Shown piece after piece: positions 1-13,189 of a stretch of DNA of 64,000 nt (positions are counted from its first letter, which is position 1; every line of letters begins with the position of its first letter). The notes below the pieces were generated by a model. The model was not told the DNA's origin. It made no database searches and saw only the letters and a program-made list of their open reading frames with translations. The stretch is from positions 295,001-359,000 of the forward strand of contig JACVVK020000321.1 in assembly GCA_018292915.2 (NCBI GenBank), written 5' to 3'. The stretch comes from Batillaria attramentaria (taxonomy: Eukaryota > Mollusca > Gastropoda > Batillariidae). The position numbers and the translations under genes were made by a program.

Positions 1-109
1 CCTCTCGGACGACGACCGGAGGGTTCGCGACGGTGTATAGCGGGTGACAAGTGAATCTGAGAGGTATGGTGGGAGTGTGCCATCAAAGTGACGAAATGCC
101 AGAACAGAC

Positions 110-960
110 ATTTTGTAGTGAAGGCGGAAATGAACTAAATAAAATAAATAAAATGATAAATGAATAAATAAATGAAAAAGGCGAGCGTTTGTGTAGCATT
201 TCTACAGCGGAGTACTTTAGAAAATATATTGATAAATGAGTAAATAAATAAATAATGAAAAAGGAGAGCGTTTGTGTAGCCGGCTTTTCTACAAAGCACT
301 TTAGAAAATAAATCATAAATTCATAAATAAATGAATAATGAAACCGAGCGTTTGTTTCGCATTTTGTTGTGTCGCATTTCTACACAATACTCTAGAAATC
401 ATCAGTAGCGTGATAAATGAGTAAATAAATGAATAATGAAAAAGCTGAGAGTTTCTACAGATTACTTTATGAAATAAAATGATAAATGAATAAATAAATA
501 AATAATGAAAAAGGCGAGCGTTTGTGTCGCATTTCTACAGAGTACTCTAGAAAATAATTTGATAAATGAGTAAATAAATAAATAAATAATGAAAAACGCG
601 AGCGTTTGTGTAGCCGGCATTTCTACAGAGTACTTTAGAAAATAAATTATTAATTAATAAATAAATAAATAATGAAAAAACCGAGCGTTTGTGTCGTATT
701 TCTACACAATACCTTAAAAAATCGTAAGTAACTTGATAAATGAGTAAACAAATAAATAATGAAAAAGCCGGCGTTTGTCTAGCCGGAATTTCTACAGAGT
801 ACTTTAGAAAATAAATTGATAAATGAATAAATAATGAAAAAGAAGAGCGTTTCCGTCGCATTTCTATAGAGTAGTTAAAAACATTAAACCGATAAATTAT
901 GAAAAAGCCGAGCGTTTGTGTCGCATTTGTATTGGGTACGTGAGAGAAATAAAGCACCAA
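110..960. repeat. AT-rich minisatellite, ~80-bp unit, about 10 copies
   Basis: A diverged unit of roughly 80 bp recurs: an (AAATA)-rich stretch, then a GAAAAAG motif, GAGCGTTTGTGT, a TTTCTACAGAGTACT segment and an AAAATAAAT stretch. The GAGCGTTTG landmark occurs near 183, 266, 346, 516, 600, 683, 845 and 909, with weaker copies between. Unit length varies through gain or loss of AAATA blocks. Small open frames here are repeat by-products. Confidence 0.85.
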
Positions 961-1066
961 GCAAATAAATACCGAAAATTAACATGACAAGTTACAGCAA
1001 CTGAATATGGCAAAGAGCTTTTGAACAGTCTGTTCTGCACTCCTGTCCGATGTACATTACAGCCAG

Positions 1067-1233
1067 GGTGGGTGGGTGGGTGTTTGGCTGTTTAACGTCC
1101 CTTTCCACCACACACGGGTGATATCAAAGACGGGGCAACGATGAAAAAGCCAGCACAAATATTTGGCCTGCGAACTCACGACCCGAGCATTAGAAGTCCA
1201 ACGCTCTACCATTCGGCCACCCCGGCTCCCCGC
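1067..1233 (-). mobile_element. tRNA-derived SINE, family 1, with 12-bp target duplication
   Basis: On the minus strand a tRNA-like head (A-box-like TGGCCGAATGG, B-box-like GTTCGCAGGC) is followed by a conserved body ending GGACGTTAAAC and a (CCCA)n tail. The flanking direct repeat CATTACAGCCAG lies at 1055-1066 and 1234-1245. Sister copies are at 27494, 29071 and about 58013. Confidence 0.85.
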
Positions 1234-1569
1234 CATTACAGCCAGTGTCAACTCATTTCAACACGTGCTTGTAACGGGATATTCAGAGGTGAGGTCGGGA
1301 AGTGTTTGCGGTTTCGTGGAACCGCGACCAGGAAGTCTGATCTCCTCACGATCCAGTTTGTCGCGGCAGGACGTGCCGATCCCGTTAATCCAACATCCTG
1401 GACAGCTGGGACCATGTCCAAAGTGAAAGAAGACGCAGGCTACAGGTGGAACATACGGGTAATAATGAGGGCCGGGGGATTCCCCTGGAATTCCGCCCTG
1501 ATCTGACCTCTGCATCGTCTCATGCGTGTCAAGGTTGTCATGACCACTTTGTTCTACTTGTTCACTGTA

Positions 1570-1880
1570 TCATTTTGTTGTTGTTGTTGTTGTCGTCGTT
1601 TTTGTTTTGCTTGTTTGTTGCTTTTTTTTTCTTCTTCTTTTTTTTTTTTTTGGGGGGGGGTGTTGTTTGTCCGGCTGTTTGTTGTTGTTGTTTTTATTGG
1701 AGGTGGGGGTATTTTTGTTTTGTGTTTTGTTTTTTTAAGAGGGTGGGGAGGATGTTTGTTCTTTTGCTGTTGTTGTTGGTCTTGGGGTTTATTGGTGGTG
1801 GTGGGTTCTGTGTTTTGAGCGGCTGTTTTATTATTGTTTGGTTGGTGGTTGGTTTTGGTTTTTTTTTTTGGTTTTTTTTT
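1570..1880. repeat. T/G-rich simple sequence with T-run to G-run junction
   Basis: GTT/GTTT-type low-complexity DNA with a T-run directly followed by a G-run (1652-1660). Long open frames on both strands are poly-Phe/Val/Gly or Lys/Pro/Gln artefacts. The rest of 1234-2300 has no recognisable gene. Confidence 0.7.
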
Positions 1881-2334
1881 TATCGAGTTCTCTTTCTGCA
1901 GACAAACTTCCAAGGCACAAACTTCGCGCTTTGAGATAGCTCTTTGCGGTGGAAAAAGTACTTTTCCAAGCGGCATGGGTCACAGCAGACCTGAACTTCC
2001 ATATTCAAGCAAATCCTTTTGTTTGAAAACAAGGCGTGCCTTGTATTGCCGGGTATGTTTCCAATAAATATTAGATATTTGTATCAAACTAAAAAATAAT
2101 TTTTAAAAAAGTCGCAGCAAGAGCTTCTATGGAGTGCAGTGCGAATATCCTGTAAGACCTTCTCTGGGAATTTGAAGGGATTACACTGATGATAAAGATA
2201 CGAAGTTAAAAGATTGGGCGGCTGAGTCCGTCAAGGTGGCTAGAAATAGGCTGGGATCAAAGACATGATATACACGGTAAAGTACCCTATGGAAACAACT
2301 CATACTCACACATCTGATTTTGTCAATCCATTTG

Positions 2335-4912
2335 TTTATTCTGTAAAAAAATGAACACATCTTTTTGCCTTTTTTGCTATTTCAGGGTTTTCAATTCAGC
2401 TGAACTAAAAAGATGAAGAATAACTGACGAACGGCCTATTCAAGACAAAATTAATGTAACAGTCAATAGATAAACTAACAAATTCTAAACATACTGCCAA
2501 AAAATATAACAGTTTTTCAAACGAACACGTTCTAACAAATTAACAAACCATGTAGGATATCCTTTTCAAATGTGATCAATTTACAATGCAAAAGAAAAAA
2601 TTCAATGGTTAGTATTGCTGGAGAGAAAACTGTCTGCAGGCACAGTTCAGGCATCAATCCCTTACCACAGATTCTTGTCCTCAAAACACAATGTGAAAAT
2701 AAGGGTGTTTTTTTTGTTGTTGTTTTTTTTTACAAGCATGGGTAAAAATGAAAAAGAAAATATGTCGATGACTGTAGGATGGAAGCACAAGTCTAGTACT
2801 TTCATGTCGTTGGCACAAGGGAAAAAAATCTGAATTTCCGTGTATTTCATGCACACAAAAAGAAAAAAAACACTGCACGTGTATACTACGCGTACCTTCA
2901 CCTTTCTATACCTCATCAAACAGCCATGGAAGCCAGCGCAGCACGTACATGTACACACAAACAGCTAATTTTGTACGGTGTATCAATTCTACAATATACA
3001 ATGGCTACGTAGTGCTATGCACAATGTTTATAAACCATTCAATATTGCTGGAACTTTTAAGATTCAAAAACCTAAAAAGACTATCCAAAAGATGCTGACT
3101 TTCATCCTTGATTTCATGAGCAAGTCATTTGTGTATTATTAACTATGTGTTTTACATTGGTACAACTTGTGACACGCCTGACATCTGTACAATTTAGTGG
3201 TAGGATCTGTCTCACTAATTCACACACAGCCCTAACCATGTACCAATACCATTTCCTCCATTAGGACCAGCTCATAAATGGGAGCAGCATTTAGTCATAC
3301 GCAAAGTCAAACCGGGCTCCTGATCACATGAATAGGAAGCACGAGCAATCTTTACTAACCTTCACTGCCACCACAAGAAGATTTTTGATTACATGAAGCG
3401 TGGTGATTAAAAAGAAAAGAAAACAAAAACAAGGAAAAATGCAAACATGAAAGATTGTTAGTCCCTTGTCCTGGTCCTGGCAGCTGACAGTTTGTTCTAC
3501 TGTACTAAGGGTACCTTACAAAATCAGCCTTTAACACCTGGTGACCGCACTGCAAAGGGTCTCATCCAAGAGGAAGAGCTTGAGAAAAAGAATAACCACC
3601 ACTAGAGACACGTGAGTGTTATGAAGAGGTTCATGTTACGCAGGTCTGACTGTATATATTATCAGCTTAGCATCTGCGATCGATGAACTGGAATGTTGAA
3701 TGGAGAAAAATGTGTCCACGTTTTGGAGGTTACACTCACAGCAGCAAAAAAAAAAAAAAAAAAAAGGGACGGGCCCCTGTATTATATTCACATTCACTTT
3801 GCAAGCAGTTATACCTGTATAACATCACCATCTCGAAAAGAAGGATGACAACCCCTCCCCTCTCCCAATTTAATATTCAATCTGGCACTATACTAAAGGT
3901 ACTAATATGGATAGTGGCTTCTACATATATTTTACAAATCTATGAGACATATCAAAACTGAGTGGCTTTGCATATTTTAAAATGCCAGATAATTCACTGA
4001 CAGTTTATTGTTGGCCTTTTTTTTGGGGGGGGGGGGGGGGGGATGGTTTGTTTTCCTGACATCTCTGGTACGGTACATCAGTCTCATAAAAAAAAACAAA
4101 AAAAAACTACCAATTATTCGCCTTTACTCTAGCATGTGTTTCACAACGCTTGGGGAAAATACACCGCCACAATAAATATATACTATACACAGCGCACACA
4201 CACACACTTGCAACGTACACTACTTAACGACGTGGTTGTGAGGGAGGGACAAAAGCAGCACGGACTGTTGGACTGCACCAGTAACACAGCGTAAGGGAAA
4301 GCACCCTGTTATCCTCTTGAAGGATTCAAAAGTTAATCATCTCCCTTCGGCTTGCAAAATCATGACCAATTGAACTTAACGAAAGTGACAAAATGGTGAC
4401 ATTTAATGTGGGCATCATGCCCGTAAGTCTGCAAAAGCATTCTCTCTTGCTGGCATATCCTGGTGCGAAATGAAATGGATCACTCACAGTTGAATACTTG
4501 CATAGGTCACGTTGTTGTCGATGGGAGCACATGTACTTTGAAACACTCATTTACATATACTGAAATAGATAAGCACCGACACATGAGTAGGCTACACAAA
4601 TCCTGATAAATGTATCACTGACATCTTTACTGCCATACAGAAAATCGTACAAAAATAGTTTAAATCTAATAATTTAGAGTTTGTACTTGGTGGGGAAAAT
4701 GCTGCCACTGCAGTTATGGTGAAATATCCACATTACATAAACGAAGAACGCAGACGCAATCAAAAAAATGCAACTAGCTTAAGCAGGTCACAGTGACTTC
4801 TTTTTTTCTTTTTTTTTTTAATCCACATTACATAAACTAAGAACACAGAAAACCATGCCACAACCTTAACAGGTCATAAAAATAAAATTTAAAAAATCAC
4901 TGTGGATCAAAA
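2335..4912 (-). other. Probable long 3' UTR of the GXYLT-type gene
   Basis: This stretch follows the stop codon of the minus-strand glycosyltransferase. It has no splice-supported coding exon and no recognisable mobile element. A minus-strand AATAAA (TTTATT at 2335-2340) could mark the transcript end. The ~2.6-kb length is inferred and nearer cleavage sites are possible. Confidence 0.45.
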
Positions 4913-7534
4913 TCACAGAGCAGGCTTCTGCCGCATTTCATTACGAAACACAAACTGTTCCAACTGGTACATGAATGTGTTTGGCATTGAAGCACAATTG
5001 CCATTGTGTTCAACAAATTTCAGATTTTTCTTCATTCGTTCAAGCAGGTCGTATTGTAAGCTTGCTCCAAATCGGTGCTGCAAAAAAAAAAAAAATTAGG
5101 ACATTGATGATGATGAGTAACCATAATTTGTAATTTTCCATGCAGTAGGAATGGTCGGGGCGCCTTAGCGATAAAAGGAAAAGAAGGGAAAACAGTACAG
5201 AGCATGAGAGAGGAAAACAAATTCTGCTTTTTACCTTAAATGAGGTTTGAAAGACAATCTTTAGTCAACAAACCTGACCTGACCAGGTCCGATTCTGCAG
5301 TACAGCTGTATACTAGAGTTCTTCAAGTAAGGTCTGAATTCTCAAAAAGCCAAACAGGTGCAGCCATTTTCTTCATGGTGATATCAACAGTACCTATCTA
5401 ATGGTACGGTGCACTAACTTACAGACTACACACGCAGAAAACACACAGACAGAAACACATACGCATGCAAGACACTGTATCCACTAGTACTCACATCCCT
5501 AAAGGCATCGTAGACAGCTTTAAAAGCTGGCTGCTTTTCATTGTGCATGACCCGCCTGGCCCCATGAAGGACCTTAGCCCCATCCTCTTTCGCCGGCTTA
5601 CAGTTGCTCATGTACATACAGTGGTCAGGCCGATAGTTCCAGTCACAACTGAACAGATACAGCCGACCTGTAAGAAACCAGCCATGTATCTATTCACTGC
5701 CGAAGTCCACCACTCTGATGCCAGTAAATTTTAAAGACCCATACATGTATGTAACAAATTCGTTCTGAGCTCTTTTCGTAGTGTCTCATTTCATACCGCT
5801 TCGATGTATGCACAGTTAAAACCTCTCACAGCCTGGCACAGAGCCAAGAGAAGCCTAAAACAAGGTATCTGTTAAAGGGCTGCTGTCACATTCTTACCAG
5901 CAGAGCATTCTGCAGTTTCAAGTTCACGCAGCCAGCAGATGTCCGTGTATAGCATTCAGAGCTCTACTTATAAATTCTGACTATTTCGAGCATACATTTC
6001 ACACTCACTTATAAATTCTGACTATTTCAAGCATACATTTCACACTCACTTATAACTTCTGTCTATTTCAAGCATACATTTCACACTCACTTATAACTTC
6101 TGAATATTTCAAGCATACATTTCACACTCACTTATAAATTCTGACTATTTCAAGCATAAATTTCACACTCACTTAAAAATTCTGACTATTTTAAGCATAC
6201 ATTTCACACTCACAAGCGCAACTCTTACAAAACAAAAGTTGTCTTCTGTAAACTGTAAATATAGTGAAATATCCAGGGTTCCCTGCCAGAACACTACATG
6301 TATCTCTCTCCTTTCTGCTACATCAATATCACCTTCTGCCAGGGAACCCGCAACATGTGCACTGATTTCAATGTGCTTGTTCTAGCAAATGGAAAAAGCT
6401 TCTTGGAAAACAAATGACACTCCGGGAGAAACCCAACTCAAAAGAAAGGACCACACATACACAAACTGAAAACAAGAGGCCAATGACTGAACCTGGGTGG
6501 AAATGGAAATAGATGTTGATAAGATCCTGATCACCCCAGGTGATCTGGTAGCGGTACTCCTCGTGGTACTTCTTTATGTCAGCCAGCCACGTTGTCTGCC
6601 GCATGCGAGTCAGGTTCATCAGCATTACCCCAGAGTTCACACCTGTTGAAGACAGAAATATGTGCAGCTGGAAACAAAAATCCAAACCTCCCAAAAAAAC
6701 GCACATAAACACATAAAAGATGAAGAGGAAATCACAAATTTGACCTAACATGCCATGGAAAACTGAAAGAAATGCACCATTTAAAATTTGAATCAGCCAA
6801 CTCTTTCCTGTAAGGCGCCTATGGGTGCAAAATTCATGCATATTATAGTTGTCATTCTTTGTAACTTATATGACACAGAGTTGTTTCTTAACCACCAGTT
6901 TGATAAATAACATTATTCAGTGGTGTGTGGCTCCATACCTAAGGGCCCATAGTAGGGGTGTCGAGCAAAGCGATTGTACCAGCCGGCAGTCGGTTCCTCA
7001 TGTTCAGGAGCAAGTGCAGCCAGCTGGGTTGCGTTGAACTCGGAAAAGAATTTCCATAGATAATCCAATGGACTGACAAACAGCACATCTGTGTCCACAT
7101 AGATCACAGAGTCCACATCCGTCAGCAAATCCTGTGATGAAAACAATTATACATGTAATTACGATCATACATGTAATGATAAATTTCAATGTTTAGCACA
7201 GTATCCCCAATGAAGTAGGCTCACTTGACATGCTCATGTGCACACTCGCACACACCCAACACAAATCGCCTTCAAAACCACACAGCTAGACATCTGAAGA
7301 ACCACAGGCAGAGCTGAGTCGTCTTTTCTTTACTGGCTATTTAATAGGAGAAGGCTGGCGACGGAATAGCTAACCAACCCACTCCTGGCTGGAACAAACA
7401 AAAAAAATCATTATTAAAAAAATTCATGGCTACAATTAAGTTAACCAATCAGTGGTCACGCCACTGAATGTGGAAATGAACGCTCTATAGCAGCCAGGTT
7501 TTGTGGGGGGGTTTTGGTGGGTGGTGGTGGTGGT

Positions 7535-7587
<53 letters not shown>

Positions 7588-8891
7588 AGGGTGGGGGGGG
7601 GGGGGTCTCCTCCTCCTTTTTTAGCTGCTGCCCCAGGTCAGCTGCAAAGTGATTCCTCCAAGGTCATGGGTAAATTCATGGAGGGCTGGCACTCTCAGGC
7701 ACATTTTGAGGAAGAAGATACATAGAAGCATCGTAGACTTGGGATGGTATTTAAAACACATTCAGCTTAGTTCATCAATGTATAGATCTAAACAGGTGTA
7801 TTACAATAGGAATTTACAATTGTTATCTGCCCAATTACACAATTAACCTAGTTAAACGTGGTTTATGAAATATCATCCCTAGTGTGTGAAGTTTTACTCA
7901 CAGGGATGAAAAGTCTCTGAGAGGCACAAAGCTTAAAAAGCTTTAACCACTCATCTGCTCGTCGTTTCTCTGTCCCGGAAGGTATTGATATGTTAAAGAT
8001 CTTGTACCAAACTCGGCCCTTGAACTCTGCAGGCCAAAACTCCAACTGCAACATCACACAGACAGATAATTGATTAGTACACAAGTTTGAGTACAAAACA
8101 AACAAAAAAGCGTGTCAATTTTTAGACAAATCCATGCAAAGAGTCAGTATTTGATGTGTGCAGCTTACAAGTTACATGATTTGTTGCAGCAGCTAGATGT
8201 CACCATACTTGATAACATGGGCTTTAAATCTATGGAAATGTCCTGACTGACTATAAAAGTATCGGACATTTATGGATATTTATCCTGAATGGTGCCATAC
8301 TTTTATGATCCACCAGGGCATTTGTTCTGAGTAGTCCACAGTGGCACAGAAATGATAGGACATAAGAAATAAATTAGATGTAACTGAACTTCGAAAATGA
8401 ATCAGTTTATGACCCATGTCCGATTAAGCGCCGCTTAATGGATGAATTTGCACATCTGTGGCTAAAGGTTCTAGATGTGTAATTTAGAAAGAAAGAAGAA
8501 AGTAGATGGACTTTTCAAAAATGAATCAGTCTATGACCAATGTTTTAAGCCCTGTTTAATGGCTGAATTTATATATTAATGTCTAAAGGCTCTAGCTGTG
8601 CGTCCAGCATACAACATTGCAGAAAAGCTTTAACAAAATGTATCCCACCAAATGCGACGCCCAGTGCCCACATCTTAGACATCAAAACAAGGTAGACAAA
8701 AAGTGCAAACATACAGACACCACATCACGGGCACCAAATCGCATGCAGCCATGATACACGTACAACATACAGCCAACTCACCATCTGGTATGTTTGTGGT
8801 GTCTGTATACATGTAATTATCTACACTGAAAATTACCAACCCTGACGATCACCTGCTGCGTGTGTGTACATGTGAGTGCTCGACTATGTAT

Positions 8892-8941
<50 letters not shown>

Positions 8942-9865
8942 CCGAGGTTGATAACCTGCCTGGTCCCGAAGATCCTTATGCAATGCCTCCTCAGCAAAGA
9001 TGTAAAAGACAAGCGGTGAGGCAGACAAGAGAACTGCAGACTTGAGCAGGATGAGGGTCTCCGGACCTCTGTCTCCACAGGCCACCACACTCAGATGAAT
9101 CAGGGCAGAGGTGTCTGCGATATTGCCTCCCTTTCTGAACACAGGAAAGGATCACATTCAGACAATTCTGAACACAGAAAAGAATCACTGTCAGGCAATT
9201 CTGAACACAGAACATAATCACATTCTGAACACTGAACATAATCAAATTCAGGCAATTAATTCTGAACATAATTATATCACATACTGACAATTCAATGGCC
9301 AAATGTTTTATCAGGGAGGGTGGGGATGTGCAAATTTGATCAAACAGAAACTGCATCACAGAAAATAACAGGAAACTGAATTTGTTTCCAACACCGAGCA
9401 TAAAGTGATAAAGCGGTATTATGTCTAGTATTACTCAATATCGAGAAGATCAACAAGAAGCATCATTTTTCCATTAGCTTACTTCTCTATGACGGGTTTC
9501 AGGCTATGTCTCTCCTTTTCATGCCTTATTTCATTTTCCTTCAGAGTCTCTGCTTTCACTTTTTTGTTTGTTGATTTCTCATCATTTCCACCCTTGCCAG
9601 GTTTTTCACCACCTTTCCGACTTCCAACTTCTCCATCATAATCCTCAAAATCATAGCCACTTTGATTACTTCTCACCAAAACTATGTTTTCATCTTTCCA
9701 ATCAATTTCTGCCACCTTATTCTCAAACTGAAAGTCTGCTCGGACAAGTTCACGCTTTTTCGTTTCCTCTTTCTGAAGAAAATTATTCATGTAATAAACA
9801 GCAAGTCCTGAAAAGACAACTACGGTCATTCCAAAACGAAAAAGCATTGTCCACTTTCGCCTCAT
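4913..9865 (-). CDS. GXYLT1: Glucoside xylosyltransferase-like (GT8 family), 7 exons, 460 aa
   Basis: The encoded type II membrane enzyme should, by family knowledge, transfer xylose in alpha-1,3 linkage from UDP-xylose onto O-linked glucose of EGF repeats (for example Notch) in the secretory pathway. Coding exons in transcript order: 9865-9483, 9134-8960, 8045-7902, 7131-6939, 6642-6493, 5667-5495, 5077-4913; phases join without a break to 460 codons. A short cytoplasmic tail precedes a signal anchor (about residues 7-27) and a charged Lys/Glu-rich stem. The catalytic domain starts near VVACGDRG. The metal/nucleotide DXD motif is DTD 247-249 in [15 protein letters not shown] and [12 protein letters not shown] follow, then [10 protein letters not shown] (299-308), ITWGDQD (332-338) and the HG near VLHGARR. 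All motifs are intact. Intron 2 needs a GC donor. The 1/2 paralogue assignment is uncertain. Confidence 0.9.
5968..6213. repeat. 41-bp minisatellite, six copies, in a GXYLT intron
   Basis: Six head-to-tail copies of a 41-bp unit start at 5968, 6009, 6050, 6091, 6132 and 6173. Each contains CTATTTCAAGCATACATTTC and differs by a few substitutions only. The array lies in the intron between exons 5 and 6. Confidence 0.92.
7537..7586. repeat. (TG)n microsatellite with flanking G-run
   Basis: About 25 uninterrupted TG dinucleotides, followed by a G-rich run. A fragment at about 7613-7690 (GGTCATGGGTAAATTCATGGA) resembles the SINE-like element at 46640. All of it is in intron 3 of the glycosyltransferase gene. 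Confidence 0.9.
8245..8415 (+). repeat. Dispersed repeat copy 1 (AGAAATGATAGGACATAAG family)
   Basis: Shares AAAAGTAT, CAGAAATGATAGGACATAAG and a GAATCAGT.TATGACC segment in the same order as segments at 18245-18400 and 37515-37690. A partial second copy follows near 8500-8570. Class unknown; no terminal repeats recognised. Confidence 0.6.
8897..8941. repeat. (GT)n microsatellite beside a splice donor
   Basis: About 20 GT units. Read on the minus strand this is a (CA)n tract starting about 18 nt inside intron 2 of the glycosyltransferase gene, just downstream of its unusual GC donor. Confidence 0.9.
9134..9275. repeat. Short ~36-bp tandem repeat in GXYLT intron 1
   Basis: Three to four diverged units built on ATTCTGAACACAGAA and AATCACATTCAG. 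The first unit abuts the splice acceptor of exon 2. Confidence 0.7.
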
Positions 9866-10240
9866 TGGGTCCGGTAAGTGAAGGCAGAAGCTATCAAACG
9901 TGTAGAAGTTATGCCTCTCTGTAACACTGACAGTTTCGACGCTTGCCCACTTTTGGCATTTCAGTGGTGTCCATTACATGATGGGTTGTTCTTCTTCAAT
10001 GCTAGTCTGGGTCCAGCACTTTTGTCAAAACTGGTCAGACCGACAGCTGTGTAACTGTCTGTCTTCTCCACTCAAGCCTATGTCGTTGCTGAAACACGTC
10101 TCAAGTTCTTGAAAGCGATGACACACGGACTGTTCACACACCAAGTCTGGCAAGCAAAGCTTTCCGGGAAGAAATCGAACGAGTCAAATAAGACAGTCCG
10201 GAAAAACAATACACTTTTTGCCTCCAGTTCTCTAAATTCT
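9866..10240 (-). other. 5' leader and promoter-proximal region of the GXYLT gene
   Basis: Non-repetitive sequence directly upstream of the glycosyltransferase start codon. It should contain the 5' UTR or first-exon boundary; no TATA box stands out. A minus-strand open frame at 10242-10529 has no recognisable domain or splice support. Confidence 0.35.
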
Positions 10241-12600
10241 GTCATGCAATAATATTATTCCCTCCCATTGTCTCACTGCAGCAGCCGACTTTCCAGAGAA
10301 AACTAAGGGAAATCACTCCCGCATCTACGCAAACGATTCTGTGGTGGCTCAGAGGTACCATGACTGCCCTATTATTCCATTCATTTCTGACTAGCCGATG
10401 TACAATGTACCCGGCGTCGTCCGGGCTGATGATGCATTCTCCAAGCCGTTGTGATACGTGGCGGAAGAGGACGTTAATCTTCGATTTTCCGAGGTTTTTC
10501 TCCCTCTCCAGATTGTTTTCGGAGTACACAAGGACGGATGGCGGATGCCGGACGGATCAGCGTCAGTTTGTCTCAGTAGTGTTTTCTGCAGTTCATGTGC
10601 AGTCTCACAGATGAATTTATGTGCGTTTCCTTATTTTTCAAATGAGCTGTGCTTTGTTGTCGTGTTTTTGTTTGTTTTTGTTGTTGTTGTTGTTTTTCGC
10701 GTCGAAAGCGAAGACTGACCAGTTGAGGGAATTCATGTCAAAATCATAGTGTGGTATAAACAAGTTTATAAATAATTTATATTATTCGAATTCCGGCGTG
10801 TCAGGTGTCACTGACTTCGAAAGCCGGACAAACAAAATTGATTCTGATTCAGATTCAGTCCGGCTCAGTCATCTGCACAAATGGTTCCCTGGTGGCTCAC
10901 TGAGACGCCGGTACCCCATTCCTTCCATTTCGCATACCAAGTCAGAGGTGCAGTACATTTCTTACGCGGGCTAATATGATAACAGTTCATGCTTGTGATG
11001 CATTGATCCAGGCAGTACTGAGGACAAGAAATAAAATGGACAGTAGGAAATAACTTGTTGACAGAAAATACAAATCAGTACCGGTGGCCGACTGACACCC
11101 TATACTGACTGACAACGACTTAAACGCAGGGCAGACTGAACTGGAACTGAAAGTATCACTGGCGCCGGAAGACGGCAAAATGTTAGTTTTTCGGCAGCAA
11201 CAAATGCACTTTTTCTGTATGAAAGTCAATCGTCGGATCCTGGAGTGTCCATTACATAATAATTTACCGACTATGCAACGGATACAGCGGTACCGGCTGA
11301 TGAATCGGCCGGGGGCTGCGTTTAGCTGCTACCCGGCACCGGCTGAGCACCAACTTGATGAGTTAACTTCAACCGTGACACTATCGACCAGGTCAAGTCG
11401 GTCAGTTTATTAAAACAGCGACCGTGGTCAAGTAGAGAGGGGGAAACATAATAATTATTCATTTCAGCGATTCTGCAGGCCGTGTCAGTCACGTTCAGAG
11501 ACCACGCTTTGAACACTGGACTCGGAATCACTGAGAATTGAAGCAAAGAGTTAATTTGGCCGGTGTGAACTCTCAGTAAAATTGAAGTCGTCAGTCAGTG
11601 AACTTGATTTTATATTATGTTTTGTTTGTTTGTTTCAATGAATTTATCAGTTTCCAGTGGCTTCCCTTCTTTTTTTTTAAGGTATGCCCGGCCAGTATTA
11701 TGTGCCACTGATGTATGTTGTTGATTTTGTTGTTGTTTTGGACGGCCGCGGCCCGTTTTGTCAAGTTTTGTTTTTACTGATGTTTGTTTGCCGCGACTGA
11801 CGGTTTGTGTTTTGGGTGTTTCACGGAGTCTTGGTTTAGTATTGGGCCGGGGTTGTTTTAGCTTTCTTTCTTTTTTCTTCAGTTTTTTTTTTTCAGTCAC
11901 TGTTTTTTGTTTGTTTGTTTTTTGTTGTTTTTTGTTGTTGTTGTTGTTGTTGTTGTTTTTTTTTGGGGGGGGGGTTTGGGGGGGCGGGTTGTTGTTTACG
12001 GTTTTGTGTGGAAGAGTTATAAGCCCGCATAGACTGCTTCAAATACGGAATCAAGTCAAGTTCGGGTAGACTGCATTACTGACGGGGGGCGTCTATTCAA
12101 CTGAGTTCAGGGAACCTACAGCCGGGTAAATGGAGTAACAAGGTCTAAGGGCACTTGAAGGGTTCAAGGCAGTTAGCCGGGCCGGGGACTGCGGGGGGCA
12201 GCGGGTGGGAGCGACGGGTGGGGGGAGGGGGCGGACCGGCTGAGTAGGAGGCCGGACTGGCCATTTTCAGGCCGCAGCGGCGGCAAAGCTTTAATGCTTA
12301 CTGCGTGCACTGCGAAGGCGCCTTTTAAGTTGGGGAGGGGGAAGAAATAAAGAGAAGGAAAGGATAACAAAAAGAATTGAGAGAAGAGAAGATAATTATG
12401 TGCCTTGGGGTTCCGCTTGAACCGGCGTCAGCCTAGTTTGATTGTTGTCAGTCAGGGAACCTGACGAGGTCAGTTGGCACTGAAATAGTTCCAGAGAGAT
12501 GGAACTGTACTCTTGAAAGCCCGCCGCGCCCCAAAGCGTTTCTTGTTTGCGTTGTCGTCTGACAACCTGTGGCTGCATTTGCTAGAGGTCAAGTGAACTA
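10241..12600. other. Intergenic interval between divergent genes, simple repeats
   Basis: Separates the minus-strand glycosyltransferase gene from the plus-strand tetraspanin transcription unit. It contains a GTT/T-run/G-run composite at 11900-11990, and GC-rich, purine-rich DNA around 12180-12370. No coding exon is supported. Confidence 0.55.
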
Positions 12601-12689
12601 GTGATGTGATTCCCAACAGCTGCCGAGAACTTGGCCGCTGCCTACAGCCTAGCTGGTTGTCTGCGAGCACTGGCCGGAAGATGCCAAGG

Positions 12690-12737
12690 CCGCAAGATAT
12701 CCGTCAAGATGGCCGACCACGCTTGCCACGATCCAAC
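12690..12737 (+). promoter_or_regulatory. Candidate alternative first exon (CAAGATGGC plus donor)
   Basis: GTCAAGATGGCCGACC, resembling the YY1-type CAAGATGGC start-site element, is followed by a good donor (AAC|GTAAGT, exon end 12737). No downstream open frame is supported, so it would be a non-coding first exon of the tetraspanin gene. Inference from motif plus donor only. Confidence 0.35.
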
Positions 12738-13189
12738 GTAAGTTTTGAAAGTTTACAAATTTTCAGTCTCGAGTTCGTCCTCATTTTCAAATCATCTATG
12801 GAATTCGCACTTTCTTAAGGAAAGTCGTAACACACCCTCCGCTTACTGTGCACGAAACGATGCTTTAAAAAATGTGTAAGTGTTGCAGAGCTGCATTCGT
12901 CAAGTTTTCTGTCTCTCTTGTCTGTCCCTGCCTCAGCTTCACTCCTCCAGCTACCCCCCCTCACACCACTCCCTTTCCCGCCGTTCCCGTCGCCGTTACA
13001 TCGCTATTTCTGACGGTCGTCTCTGCAGCTTTCCAGAAGTGGATTCATCCGTTTCAGGTGGTCGGAACAAATTTGAAAGACAAAAATAAAAATCATTAGT
13101 CCGACGCCGGGCGCGGCTTTACGTGTAGGCAGCAAAGCAGGTCCTGAGTGCCTTTTCGTTCGTGCGTTTCACGCTTTTAAGTTGTTTTA

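Noticed and set aside
1554..1976. Long open frames on both strands with poly-Lys/Gln/Pro or Phe/Val/Gly
   Set aside because: They arise from T/G simple sequence; no domain, splice sites or codon structure.
5968..6213. Array considered as CRISPR-like
   Set aside because: Units are contiguous 41-bp tandem copies without unique spacers, in a eukaryotic intron.
10242..10529. 95-codon minus-strand frame upstream of the GXYLT gene
   Set aside because: No known domain, no splice signals in frame; at most an upstream frame in the leader.
11290..11330. CTGATGA followed by a GC-rich stem
   Set aside because: No GAAA after the stem, so not a hammerhead core.
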